A DNA stretch of 5,881 nt from Candidatus Aminicenantota bacterium (GCA_023137075.1 JAGLQA010000229.1:1-5881); one strand, 5' to 3'. Positions 1 to 5,868 are shown, counted from the first letter of the stretch. Notes: generated by a model from the sequence alone, not told the origin. Translations and numbers: made by a program.

Positions 1-255
1 TTTATAGACCCATTTTTATTAATAATCATTTAGAAAAAATCCAATCCGGAATTTTGGGGGTGGGGTTTAATTAGCGCTTACAGTAATGCACCGAGCCTCT
101 TTTCCTCTCTGGCAGAATATTTTTCCGCAATTCTGGAAATACATTAATATAGGGAGTTTAAAAAGGGGGCTTGCGACTTGAAGCTCTGGCCCAGGCTGTC
201 CAGGTCAAATAGAGCCCCCCGCGCCAGGGCGAAGGGGGCTTAATAGGTCTAATTT
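1..255. other. Non-coding left flank, no convincing gene
   Basis: No reading frame here has a credible start with a ribosome binding site. A plus-strand frame open at the left edge runs from base 3 to a TAG at 72-74 (23 codons, low-complexity product) and could be the tail of a gene, but nothing supports it. A minus-strand ATG at 27-29 runs off the edge after nine codons without a Shine-Dalgarno sequence. The supportable content is the set of G/C blocks at 165-240, annotated separately. Modification genes for the precursor at 256-450, if clustered, would lie left of base 1. Confidence 0.6.
165..240 (-). terminator. Leaky terminator / attenuator-like structure behind the precursor gene
   Basis: Read on the minus strand, three blocks follow the precursor stop codon: AGCCCCC (240-234), GGGGGCT (219-213) and AGCCCCC (171-165), the last followed at once by five T (164-160). 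The middle block can pair with either neighbour, so the two hairpins exclude each other. Pairing of middle with last gives a 7-bp GC-rich stem with a 41-base loop and a U-tract, the form of an intrinsic terminator. Pairing of first with middle (14-base loop) has no U-tract and would act as an antiterminator. The base matches are seen directly; termination or attenuation is inferred, and the long loop weakens a simple terminator reading. Confidence 0.45.
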
Positions 256-450
256 CTACCAACAGAAACAGAAAGATTTGTCATGGACACTGGGGCAGTT
301 GCATTGTGTGTTAATTACTTGTGAAGGACATATGTCACACAAGGTATTATCCGAGACTAGCCCCCCCATGTTTTTCGCCATTTCAGCGTCGGACAAATTG
401 TCGACAGTTGCTTTCGTTAACCGCAGTTTGTTTGTTCTTTTTTGCTTCAT
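256..450 (-). CDS. Class I lanthipeptide-like RiPP precursor peptide
   Basis: This encodes a 64-residue peptide that looks like a ribosomally made natural-product precursor. Residues 1-30 form a leader: a basic start, then the pattern KLRLTK-TV-NLSD-EM ending in Gly29-Gly30. It resembles leaders that class I lanthipeptide dehydratases (LanB type) bind and that double-Gly (C39-type) transporter-peptidases cut. Residues 31-64 form the core, with Cys at 38, 41, 50, 52, 61 and 63 and Ser/Thr at 33, 36, 43, 48, 54 and 59, ending in Trp. The start is set by AAAGGAG eight bases upstream. A sigma-54 promoter lies about 85 bases upstream and an attenuator-like structure lies downstream. No LanB, LanC, radical SAM or transporter gene is in the window, so the modification type is unproven; the Cys could instead form disulfides or bind metal. 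A 185-codon frame on the opposite strand across this gene is judged spurious. Confidence 0.8.
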   Translation of the reverse strand: MKQKRTNKLRLTKATVDNLSDAEMAKNMGGLVSDNTLCDICPSQVINTQCNCPSVHDKSFCFCW

Positions 451-458
451 GTTAATTA

Positions 459-465
459 CTCCTTT
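459..465 (-). promoter_or_regulatory. Ribosome binding site of the precursor gene
   Basis: The minus strand reads AAAGGAG here, eight bases before the ATG at 450-448. This near-perfect Shine-Dalgarno sequence is a main reason for accepting this short frame as a gene. Confidence 0.85.
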
Positions 466-532
466 AGTGAATTATTTTGTTTTCATTTTTGATTTGATCA
501 ACTTTTTTTCTCAATCAAACCTCAAAATAATT

Positions 533-549
533 AGCAATAATGATGCCAA
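533..549 (-). promoter_or_regulatory. Sigma-54 (-24/-12) promoter facing the RiPP precursor
   Basis: On the minus strand the sequence is TTGGCAT, five bases, TTGCT. The invariant GG (547-546) and GC (535-534) are separated by exactly ten bases, as RpoN requires, and the element matches the consensus TGGCAC-N5-TTGCW at all but one defined position (T for the last C). Transcription would begin near base 522, leaving a leader of about 70 bases before the precursor ATG. Such promoters need an AAA+ activator; one is encoded at 3172-4599 in this window. That this particular activator acts here is inferred. Chance matches to -24/-12 motifs do occur, but orientation, distance and upstream palindromes all agree. 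Confidence 0.7.
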
Positions 550-613
550 CATCCCAAAAACCACGCTGTATAATGTTTCCGAAGCATTCTTTCATCAAAT
601 CCGCCATGCAAAA

Positions 614-629
614 GTCTCCCTATGGAGAA
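614..629. promoter_or_regulatory. Candidate activator site A (imperfect palindrome)
   Basis: GTCTCC (614-619), four bases, then GGAGAA (624-629), five of six positions symmetric. It shares the 10-base stretch GTCTCCCTAT with the two sites at 693-722. It is centred about 100 bases upstream of the predicted sigma-54 start site, within the usual range for bacterial enhancer-binding proteins. Binding is inferred from repetition, symmetry and position. Confidence 0.5.
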
Positions 630-691
630 ACAAATCCATTATGAAATTATTTTTTTACTCGAAAAGCATTTATCAATCACTGTTTTCAACT

Positions 692-725
692 TGTCTCCCT
701 ATAAGGAGACTGTCTCCCTATAGGG
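692..725. promoter_or_regulatory. Candidate activator sites B and C (tandem palindromes)
   Basis: The 12-base sequence TGTCTCCCTATA occurs twice in direct order (692-703 and 711-722). The first copy forms a palindrome, GTCTCC (693-698), six bases, GGAGAC (705-710). GGAGAC and the next GTCTCC (712-717) form a second perfect inverted repeat around one base. The second copy also carries the palindrome CCCTATAGGG (716-725). The cluster lies about 180-195 bases upstream of the predicted sigma-54 start, like an upstream activating sequence with paired dimer sites. An RNA hairpin or unrelated repeat is possible, but site A uses the same motif. Confidence 0.5.
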
Positions 726-777
726 GGGCAACATGCCAAACCAAAGTCCGGCATACAAAAACAGCCGTACTATCCAG

Positions 778-797
778 CCCAAATCCACCGCCTAAAT
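778..797 (+). repeat. Left terminal inverted repeat of the MITE-like element
   Basis: Starts CCCAAATCCACC and is the exact reverse complement of 918-937. The match extends by one base outward if the G/C of the flanking CCAG copies is counted (777 and 938). Confidence 0.75.
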
Positions 798-829
798 ACA
801 GTAATTTGGTAATAGATACGATCAATAAA

Positions 830-898
830 GGGTAAGGGCAAGCCTTACCCCTACAAAACCTGAACAAAAAATGTAGGGGCAATCCCATGCGGTTGCCC
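830..898. repeat. Nested hairpins inside the MITE-like element
   Basis: GGGTAAGG (830-837) pairs with CCTTACCC (843-850) across a 5-base loop. CCCCTACA (848-855) pairs with TGTAGGGG (872-879) across 16 bases. GGGCAATC (877-884) pairs with 891-898 with one G-T pair and a 6-base loop. Stems 1 and 2 share 848-850, and stems 2 and 3 share 877-879, so they compete at their edges. Confidence 0.7.
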
Positions 899-917
899 AT
901 CATAACAAGATCATGGA

Positions 918-937
918 ATTTAGGCGGTGGATTTGGG
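918..937 (-). repeat. Right terminal inverted repeat of the MITE-like element
   Basis: Exact reverse complement of 778-797. It contains an in-frame GTG (927) that extends the kinase frame upstream, but that extension is only read-through of the repeat and not the real protein start. Confidence 0.75.
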
Positions 938-950
938 CCAGACATACCGG

Positions 951-979
951 TTGAAATATCCGTGGATTTCGGTTAAAAT
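951..979 (+). promoter_or_regulatory. Sigma-70-type promoter for the TPR kinase
   Basis: TTGAAA (951-956), a spacer of exactly 17 bases, then TAAAAT (974-979); each hexamer is one mismatch from consensus (TTGACA, TATAAT). Predicted transcription start is near 986, giving a leader of about 34 bases before the ATG at 1020. In contrast to the precursor, this gene seems to use a housekeeping promoter. Confidence 0.65.
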
Positions 980-1004
980 TATTCCCCACAACCATTTGAG
1001 AACT

Positions 1005-1010
1005 AAAGGG
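1005..1010 (+). promoter_or_regulatory. Ribosome binding site that fixes the kinase start
   Basis: AAAGGG lies nine bases before the ATG at 1020. It supports that ATG over the in-frame GTG at 927, which sits in the mobile element upstream of the promoter and would hide the signal peptide. Confidence 0.65.
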
Positions 1011-1019
1011 TGTTATAAA

Positions 1020-3155
1020 ATGAAAAGAAGAATATGGATACTGGCGATTGTTTACCTTGTTTCCTTGCCTGTATTGGCAGAGAAAACCATCGACCAAAAA
1101 CAGCAAGACCTGGAAAAAATATTAAAAAGTACTTCCGGGAAAGAAAAAATCGAAATTTTAAATCGATTGGCTTACTCTATTTATGAGCAATACCCCAATA
1201 AGTGCATAGAATACAGCGAGGAGGCAATACAACTTTCCAGGGAAATGAATCATCAACAAGGGGAGGGAATTGCCTTAAAAAATATGGGCATGGGGAACTT
1301 GGAGTTGGGTGATAATGAAAATTCCTTTAAGAATAGTCGAAAGGCATTAAAAATCTTTGAAAAGATAGGAGACAAAAAAAATATTGCTGACTCTTTGACA
1401 TCAATTGCCAGCATTTATTTGAATCTGTCCCAATATGACAGAGCTTTAGATAATTTTCTCAAGTCGTTGAAAATGAGCGAAGAAATAGAATACAAAAAAG
1501 GAATAAAAAATAATTTAAATAATATTGGAGTTATTCATTTTTTTCGAGGAAATGACGATAAAGCCCTGGAATACTTCAAAAAAACACTGCAAATAGATAA
1601 AGAATTTGAAGACAAAAGAGGAATTGCCGACTGTTTCAACAACATTGCCATGGTTTATAACAAATTTGAAAAACATGATCAGGCAGTGAGTTACTATTTG
1701 AAAGCGGCGAAAATGTATGCAGAATTGGCAGATAAAGCAGGATTGGCTAATACATGGATGAACCTGGGAACTACTTATGCACTTCTAAAGGATTATAAGA
1801 AGTCTGAAGAATATTTGAAAAGATCATTTAATATGGCATCCGAATTAGATTTGAGAATTCAAATCATTAGAACATCAATAAATCTTGGAGAATTTTATTC
1901 CATGCAAAAAAAGTACAATCCGGCATTAATATACCTACAAAAAGCTTTAAAAGTTGCCAAAGAGTTTAACTTAAAAGAATTAACCTGGAGTGCCTCTTAT
2001 AATTTATCGGAAGTATATGCCGGGAGAGGAGATTACAAAAAAGCGCTGGAATACCATCGATTGGCTTTTGAAGTGTATCAAGAAATTTATAATGAGGAAA
2101 AGAACAAACTAATCACAGAGATGGAAACCAGGTATAATACCTTAGAAAAAGAAAAGAGAATCGAGATATTAGAGAAAAATAACCAAATTCAAAAACTCCA
2201 ATTAAGCAAAGAAAGGGTGACCAGGAATGCTTTTATTTTTGGTTTTATCCTGGTAATCATTATCCTGGTTTTGCTTTTCAAGAAATACCTCTATCTATTT
2301 TCTTTCTGGAAAAAACAAAAATTCATCGGTCAGTACCGCCTCCTGGATAAAATCGGCTCCGGAGGTATGGGAAACATATACAAAGCTCACAGTATCCGGG
2401 ACAAATCCAAAAAAATCGCCATTAAAATATTAAGGGAAGAATTATTCGGAGAGGAAAGCAACCGCAGGCGATTCGAACGGGAAGCAAAAATTATCGATAA
2501 ATTAAATCACCCCAATATTATTAAAATCATCGAAAGAGGACAGCAAAAGCAGCGCCTTTTCATTGCCATGGAATTGTTGGAAGGACAAACCCTCGATGCC
2601 AGGATAAGGGAGCAAGGCAAAATTCAAGTGAAAGAATGCCTTCATATCTCGCTTCAAATTGCCGGTGCACTTATAAAAATCCACGGCGAAAATATCGTTC
2701 ACCGGGATTTAAAACCCGCCAATATCATGGTGATTCAAAAAAACAACCGCCCCGATTTCGTAAAACTCCTGGATTTCGGCCTTGCCAAAATGAAGTTTGA
2801 AACCACAATAACCGAAAGCGGGATAGTCATCGGCACCATTAATTATATACCGCCGGAGCAGTTATCCGGGGACGAATTCTCCGCTCCCGGGGACATCTAT
2901 TCCCTGGGGGCGATTATGTATGAGATGGTAACCGGCAAAAAAACCTTTCATGGAGAAAGCTCCACCGATATCATGCGCCAGATACTGGACACCTCCCCAA
3001 TCCAGCCTCACATGTTTACCCCCGGCATCCCGCCTGAATTGAACCGTTTAATAATGCAAATGCTGGCCAAGCATACCCCACGAAGACCCACCATCGGCGC
3101 AGTGGTGGAAAAACTGGATGAGATTCGTTTAAACATTAGTAGGGAAAACGTCTAA
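1020..3155 (+). CDS. Transmembrane TPR-domain serine/threonine protein kinase
   Basis: This encodes a 711-residue Hanks-type kinase. Residues 1-20 are a basic then hydrophobic signal peptide with likely cleavage after Leu-Ala. Residues 41-360 hold eight TPRs with a strict 40-residue period, the longer form found in MalT- or LGN-like repeats, which bind peptides or proteins. A charged coiled coil (about 357-400) leads to one membrane span (about 404-420) and a basic cytoplasmic stretch. The kinase domain (about 438-702) has the Gly loop GSGGMG (446-451), Lys469, helix-C Glu488, HRDLKPAN with Asp563 and Asn568, DFG (585-587) and PPE (611-613), so it should be active. The predicted topology puts TPRs in the periplasm and the kinase inside. 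TPR-coiled coil-TM order is typical of two-component histidine kinases; here a Ser/Thr kinase takes their place. Its substrate is unknown. It converges on the sigma-54 activator gene, a possible but unproven target. Confidence 0.9.
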   Translation: MKRRIWILAIVYLVSLPVLAEKTIDQKQQDLEKILKSTSGKEKIEILNRLAYSIYEQYPNKCIEYSEEAIQLSREMNHQQGEGIALKNMGMGNLELGDNENSFKNSRKALKIFEKIGDKKNIADSLTSIASIYLNLSQYDRALDNFLKSLKMSEEIEYKKGIKNNLNNIGVIHFFRGNDDKALEYFKKTLQIDKEFEDKRGIADCFNNIAMVYNKFEKHDQAVSYYLKAAKMYAELADKAGLANTWMNLGTTYALLKDYKKSEEYLKRSFNMASELDLRIQIIRTSINLGEFYSMQKKYNPALIYLQKALKVAKEFNLKELTWSASYNLSEVYAGRGDYKKALEYHRLAFEVYQEIYNEEKNKLITEMETRYNTLEKEKRIEILEKNNQIQKLQLSKERVTRNAFIFGFILVIIILVLLFKKYLYLFSFWKKQKFIGQYRLLDKIGSGGMGNIYKAHSIRDKSKKIAIKILREELFGEESNRRRFEREAKIIDKLNHPNIIKIIERGQQKQRLFIAMELLEGQTLDARIREQGKIQVKECLHISLQIAGALIKIHGENIVHRDLKPANIMVIQKNNRPDFVKLLDFGLAKMKFETTITESGIVIGTINYIPPEQLSGDEFSAPGDIYSLGAIMYEMVTGKKTFHGESSTDIMRQILDTSPIQPHMFTPGIPPELNRLIMQMLAKHTPRRPTIGAVVEKLDEIRLNISRENV

Positions 3156-3171
3156 TAACCACCTGGCGAAA

Positions 3172-4599
3172 TCATTGCAGTTTGTTTTTGTGGAGAAATT
3201 TCATAAATCTTTTGTATTCCGATCGGTCAATATTAAAATAAGGTAGTGTATCCGCGTATTTCCCACCGCATTCCAGCAGTGATTCTGCAATAATACGTTT
3301 CACTTCAGATCGGTTTAAGTCTCTCTGTAAAAAGGGTTTTTTTATCACATCCCAAAAGCTTATGCCGGCTTTTAGCTCTACTCGGATTCGTTCGATTTCA
3401 TGATTACTTTTTATGGCTGCCTCCCCGGACATGTTTTCATCGATGATTTCCCGGATTTTTTTGCCGGTAATGGGGGAATCCCATAAAATTCCCGCCCGTT
3501 TCAATACAGTAAACAATTCCCTTAAATTCCCGGGCCAGCCATAATTGAGCATCACTTCCCAGAATCCTTCCCCGATCTTTTTTCCCTTCAAATATTTCCG
3601 TTTCTCCATTATCAATGTTTTGATATCTTTTTTTCGCTGCCGCAGCGGTGGGATTTTGATCTCCAGGACATTTAACCGGAAATACAGGTCAGGCCTGAAC
3701 TCTTTTCTTTCGATGGCCCCTGGTAAATCCTTGTTGGTGGCAGCCACAATTCGCACATCGGCTTTTTTTTCACAGGTTTCTCCCACCACCCGGTATTTTT
3801 TATTTTCGATAAGCCGCAGCAATTTTGCCTGGAAAGAGACCGGTACTTCAGCGATTTCATCAAAAAAGAGAGTGCCCTCCTTTGCTTCATCGATCAGGCC
3901 TTTCTTATCGGCATCAGCACCGGTAAAGGAACCCTTTTTATGGCCGAATACCTCGCTTTCAAATAGATTTTCATTGATGGTGGTGGTGTCGGCAGTGACA
4001 AATTTTCCTTTCCTCCCGGAATAGTGGTGAATCAACTCGGCAATGTGAGTTTTACCCACCCCGGTTTCACCCAATAATAGAACAGAATCATCTTCCACTG
4101 AAAATTTTATTACAAGATCCTTTATCCTGGAGATAGCTTCACTGCTTCCGGTAATTCCCCCGGTACCGGTTTCACTTTTACTGATCCGTCGGATGTTCTC
4201 TCCCAGTAGTTTTCCCAGCACGTTAAACACTTCGAAGTCTATATCGCTAAAAAACTCTTTGGTCCCACTATCGATATAGAGAAAAAAGTTCTCATTTATG
4301 GGAAAGATGAGTAAGCTTTTAATATGCAGATCTATGGCTGATTTAGGTAAATCCCCATAGGAAATGTTCACCAAAACATTTTTTTCTTTGATGGCACCGG
4401 CTTTACTTTTTTCTTTATCGGCGTTAAGGGTTTTTCTTATAAATGTTTTTGAGAAGCCGGTACCTTCAGCGATTGACTTGCCTTTTATTTTTCTTCCCTC
4501 ATGCCAGAGAATATTGCCATTTTTAGTGTAAATCATCACAAGAGATACTTTTTTTTCTTTTAATACATCCCATAGTTGATTTTTAATACTTTCAATCAT
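3172..4599 (-). CDS. Sigma-54-dependent transcriptional activator (GAF-like, AAA+, Fis-like HTH)
   Basis: This is a 475-residue bacterial enhancer-binding protein that uses ATP hydrolysis to open sigma-54 RNA polymerase complexes. Residues about 15-137 look like a GAF domain (pattern SLLIFPI...LYID...FSDIDFEVF), a small-molecule or protein sensor; there is no receiver Asp domain or FHA domain. The AAA+ core (about 148-370) shows Walker A GETGVGKT (177-184), sigma-contact loop GSFTGA (223-228, Ser for the usual Ala), Walker B GTLFFDEI (242-249), sensor I ATN (287-289), the Arg-finger stretch FRPDLYFRL (301-309) and sensor II WPGNLREL (355-362, Arg360). The tail (about 425-473) fits a divergent Fis-type helix-turn-helix. 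It lies 54 bases behind the serine hydrolase on the same strand and may be co-transcribed. It is the obvious candidate activator for the sigma-54 promoter at 533-549, though it is distant and other such activators are expected in the genome. Confidence 0.92.
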   Translation of the reverse strand: MIESIKNQLWDVLKEKKVSLVMIYTKNGNILWHEGRKIKGKSIAEGTGFSKTFIRKTLNADKEKSKAGAIKEKNVLVNISYGDLPKSAIDLHIKSLLIFPINENFFLYIDSGTKEFFSDIDFEVFNVLGKLLGENIRRISKSETGTGGITGSSEAISRIKDLVIKFSVEDDSVLLLGETGVGKTHIAELIHHYSGRKGKFVTADTTTINENLFESEVFGHKKGSFTGADADKKGLIDEAKEGTLFFDEIAEVPVSFQAKLLRLIENKKYRVVGETCEKKADVRIVAATNKDLPGAIERKEFRPDLYFRLNVLEIKIPPLRQRKKDIKTLIMEKRKYLKGKKIGEGFWEVMLNYGWPGNLRELFTVLKRAGILWDSPITGKKIREIIDENMSGEAAIKSNHEIERIRVELKAGISFWDVIKKPFLQRDLNRSEVKRIIAESLLECGGKYADTLPYFNIDRSEYKRFMKFLHKNKLQ

Positions 4600-4611
4600 C
4601 TTTATCTTTTG

Positions 4612-4618
4612 TTCCTCC
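4612..4618 (-). promoter_or_regulatory. Ribosome binding site of the sigma-54 activator, long spacing
   Basis: GGAGGAA is a strong Shine-Dalgarno match, but it stands 12 bases from the ATG at 4599-4597, longer than usual. No better start codon lies nearer in frame, so the ATG is kept. Reduced translation is possible. Confidence 0.55.
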
Positions 4619-4624
4619 GTGGAA

Positions 4625-4637
4625 ACCTGACCCCTTA
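4625..4637. repeat. Inverted copy 1 of a 13-bp repeat flanking the hydrolase gene
   Basis: ACCTGACCCCTTA is the exact reverse complement of 5869-5881. It lies between the hydrolase stop codon and the activator's ribosome binding site. From memory, AGGGGTCAGGT is a frequent dispersed motif near REP/RAYT-type repeats in environmental genomes; that link is not shown here. Confidence 0.65.
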
Positions 4638-4653
4638 TGGTTACATTCGTGAT

Positions 4654-5808
4654 TTATAAAAATTTAATGACAATTTTTATAAACTCGGCGGTATTGTCAT
4701 GGCTGCTCTTCTTTAACACTTCGGAAACATTATCGCAATTAAACTGTAACGCAGCGGAAAATTTATGCCCCGATACATACTCCATCACCGAATTATAGCC
4801 CGGTACAAATCCACTGTGACCATAACTAATACCAAAATCGGAATTCCAGATGAATACACCGAGGCCATAATCGAAACCTTCACCGGCTTTTACGCCGGTC
4901 AGCATCTTTTCCAGTGCTTTTCCGGGAAGGATTTTTCCTTCATACAACCATTTGGCCCACAAGGCCAATTCCAGCGAATTGGTAACCAAACCACCCCCGG
5001 TCCACTCCAGTTGGGGATTAAATATATATTTCCCATCCTCGGTGAGAACTTTCCCGGAGATATAAAACGGTGCACCGAGCCTGGAATAACCCGGGATTAG
5101 TCCTTTTAGTTCTCTTTTATCGGAGGGGGTCGTATTATGAAGTTTTAAGGGCTTTAAAACTCTTTTATCCAGTTCATCGTAATAGGTATTCCCGGTGATT
5201 TTTTCAATGATCATTCCCAAAATGATGTAATTGGTATCGGCATAGTTCCAGCCCTTACCTGCTGCATTAACGGGTTTATCTCCCAGGATATGCTTTAAAC
5301 GCTCGATAGGTTCCCAGGTTTTATCGGGGAATTTTTTTATATCCTCCCATAAGGCTGCTTTGCCTACGTATTCGGGAATTCCCCCGGTATGATTTAAAAG
5401 CATGCGCAGGGTCAAGTCTTTTCTATTGGGTAATTGGGAATACCACTCTTCACCTTTGAAATACTTTTTTACCGGGTCATGGATTTTGAGTTTATTTTCT
5501 TTTTCCAATTGCAGTATAATCGGAACCAAATAGGTTTTGCCGATACTGCCGGAAAACATCCGGTCTCCGGGGACCATTTTCCTTTTTTTTCCGATATCTG
5601 CCGTGCCCGAAGCAATAGATATTGTTCTTTCGTCCGGTAGTACAACGGCTAGAGTTGCCCCGGGGATATCTTTATGTTCGGTTAATTCGTCCAGTTTGGC
5701 TTGAAGTTCGGCAGTTAATCCGTCGATGTTAATCTTATTGGAATTATTTTGGCAGCATAAAACAAAGAGTGTCAGGCATAAAAAAGCAGCTATTTTTTTC
5801 AGATACAT
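4654..5808 (-). CDS. Exported beta-lactamase-family (class C-like) serine hydrolase
   Basis: This encodes 384 residues of the beta-lactamase/penicillin-binding-protein-like family (Pfam Beta-lactamase type), whose members cut amide or ester bonds in peptides, D-amino-acid compounds or peptidoglycan. The nucleophile motif is SIGK (Ser88, Lys91); the second motif is Tyr189-Ala-Asp191 in WNYADTNY (Asp where many members have Asn); the third is His331-Ser-Gly333. LLNHTGGIP (137-145) is also typical. Residues 1-19 are a signal peptide ending LFVLCC; Cys18 or Cys19 may be lipidated, though the lipobox is not classic, so it is periplasmic or membrane-anchored. The ATG at 5808 is chosen because AAGGAGGA precedes it and the signal peptide begins there; an in-frame GTG at 5868 would add 20 charged residues before it. 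The gene is bounded by inverted 13-bp repeats. True lactam hydrolysis cannot be inferred; many members are esterases or D-aminopeptidases. Confidence 0.88.
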   Translation of the reverse strand: MYLKKIAAFLCLTLFVLCCQNNSNKINIDGLTAELQAKLDELTEHKDIPGATLAVVLPDERTISIASGTADIGKKRKMVPGDRMFSGSIGKTYLVPIILQLEKENKLKIHDPVKKYFKGEEWYSQLPNRKDLTLRMLLNHTGGIPEYVGKAALWEDIKKFPDKTWEPIERLKHILGDKPVNAAGKGWNYADTNYIILGMIIEKITGNTYYDELDKRVLKPLKLHNTTPSDKRELKGLIPGYSRLGAPFYISGKVLTEDGKYIFNPQLEWTGGGLVTNSLELALWAKWLYEGKILPGKALEKMLTGVKAGEGFDYGLGVFIWNSDFGISYGHSGFVPGYNSVMEYVSGHKFSAALQFNCDNVSEVLKKSSHDNTAEFIKIVIKFL

Positions 5809-5812
5809 TATA

Positions 5813-5820
5813 TCCTCCTT
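5813..5820 (-). promoter_or_regulatory. Ribosome binding site that fixes the hydrolase start
   Basis: AAGGAGGA on the minus strand lies four bases before the ATG at 5808-5806. It decides for this ATG over the GTG at 5868-5866. Confidence 0.8.
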
Positions 5821-5868
5821 CTTTTTTTTCCTTTGGGTCTTATCCCGAAAAAATCGAGCATGGTGCAC

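Larger units (their letters stand above)
774..941. mobile_element. MITE-like element with 20-bp terminal inverted repeats and CCAG duplication
   Basis: A 160-base unit (778-937) is bounded by perfect 20-base inverted repeats at 778-797 and 918-937. CCAG directly flanks both ends (774-777 and 938-941), as expected for a 4-base target-site duplication. The interior encodes no protein and folds into three stems: 830-837 with 843-850, 848-855 with 872-879, and 877-884 with 891-898 (the latter two overlap their neighbours by a few bases). This is the form of a non-autonomous miniature transposon moved by a transposase elsewhere. The GTAGGGGCAA...TTGCCC hairpin resembles, from memory, repeats common in environmental bacterial genomes. 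It ends 13 bases before the -35 box of the kinase promoter. Confidence 0.7.

Noticed and set aside
27..29. Minus-strand ATG whose frame runs off the left edge
   Set aside because: Only nine codons are visible and no Shine-Dalgarno sequence precedes it.
493..519. TTTGAT/ATCAAA inverted repeat in the precursor's 5' leader
   Set aside because: Only six A/T-rich pairs around a 15-base loop; too weak to call an operator or riboswitch.
560..605. A possible sigma-70 promoter on the minus strand (TTGATG with CATTAT or TATACA)
   Set aside because: TTGATG gives only a weak -10 at 17 bases, and the better TATACA is 20 bases away. The sigma-54 element nearer the gene is far stronger.
711..728. Minus-strand CTATAGGGAGA, resembling the end of a T7 phage promoter
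   Set aside because: The upstream half of the T7 consensus (TAATACGACTCA) is absent, and the stretch is explained by the repeated palindromes.
278..835. A 185-codon plus-strand open frame opposite the precursor gene
   Set aside because: It has no good ribosome binding site, runs through the precursor, the sigma-54 promoter, the palindromes and the left MITE end, and gives a product with no recognisable domain.
718..945. A 75-codon minus-strand frame ending in the kinase upstream region
   Set aside because: It lies almost wholly in the MITE-like element; the GGGFGLDS and NPPPK parts are just the two terminal repeats translated.
927..1019. N-terminal extension of the kinase from GTG at 927
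   Set aside because: It would start inside the MITE repeat, upstream of the -35 box, with no ribosome binding site, and would bury the signal peptide.
3545..4024. A 159-codon plus-strand frame inside the activator gene
   Set aside because: It is antisense to the conserved AAA+ motifs and is a by-product of their codons; no start signal is visible.
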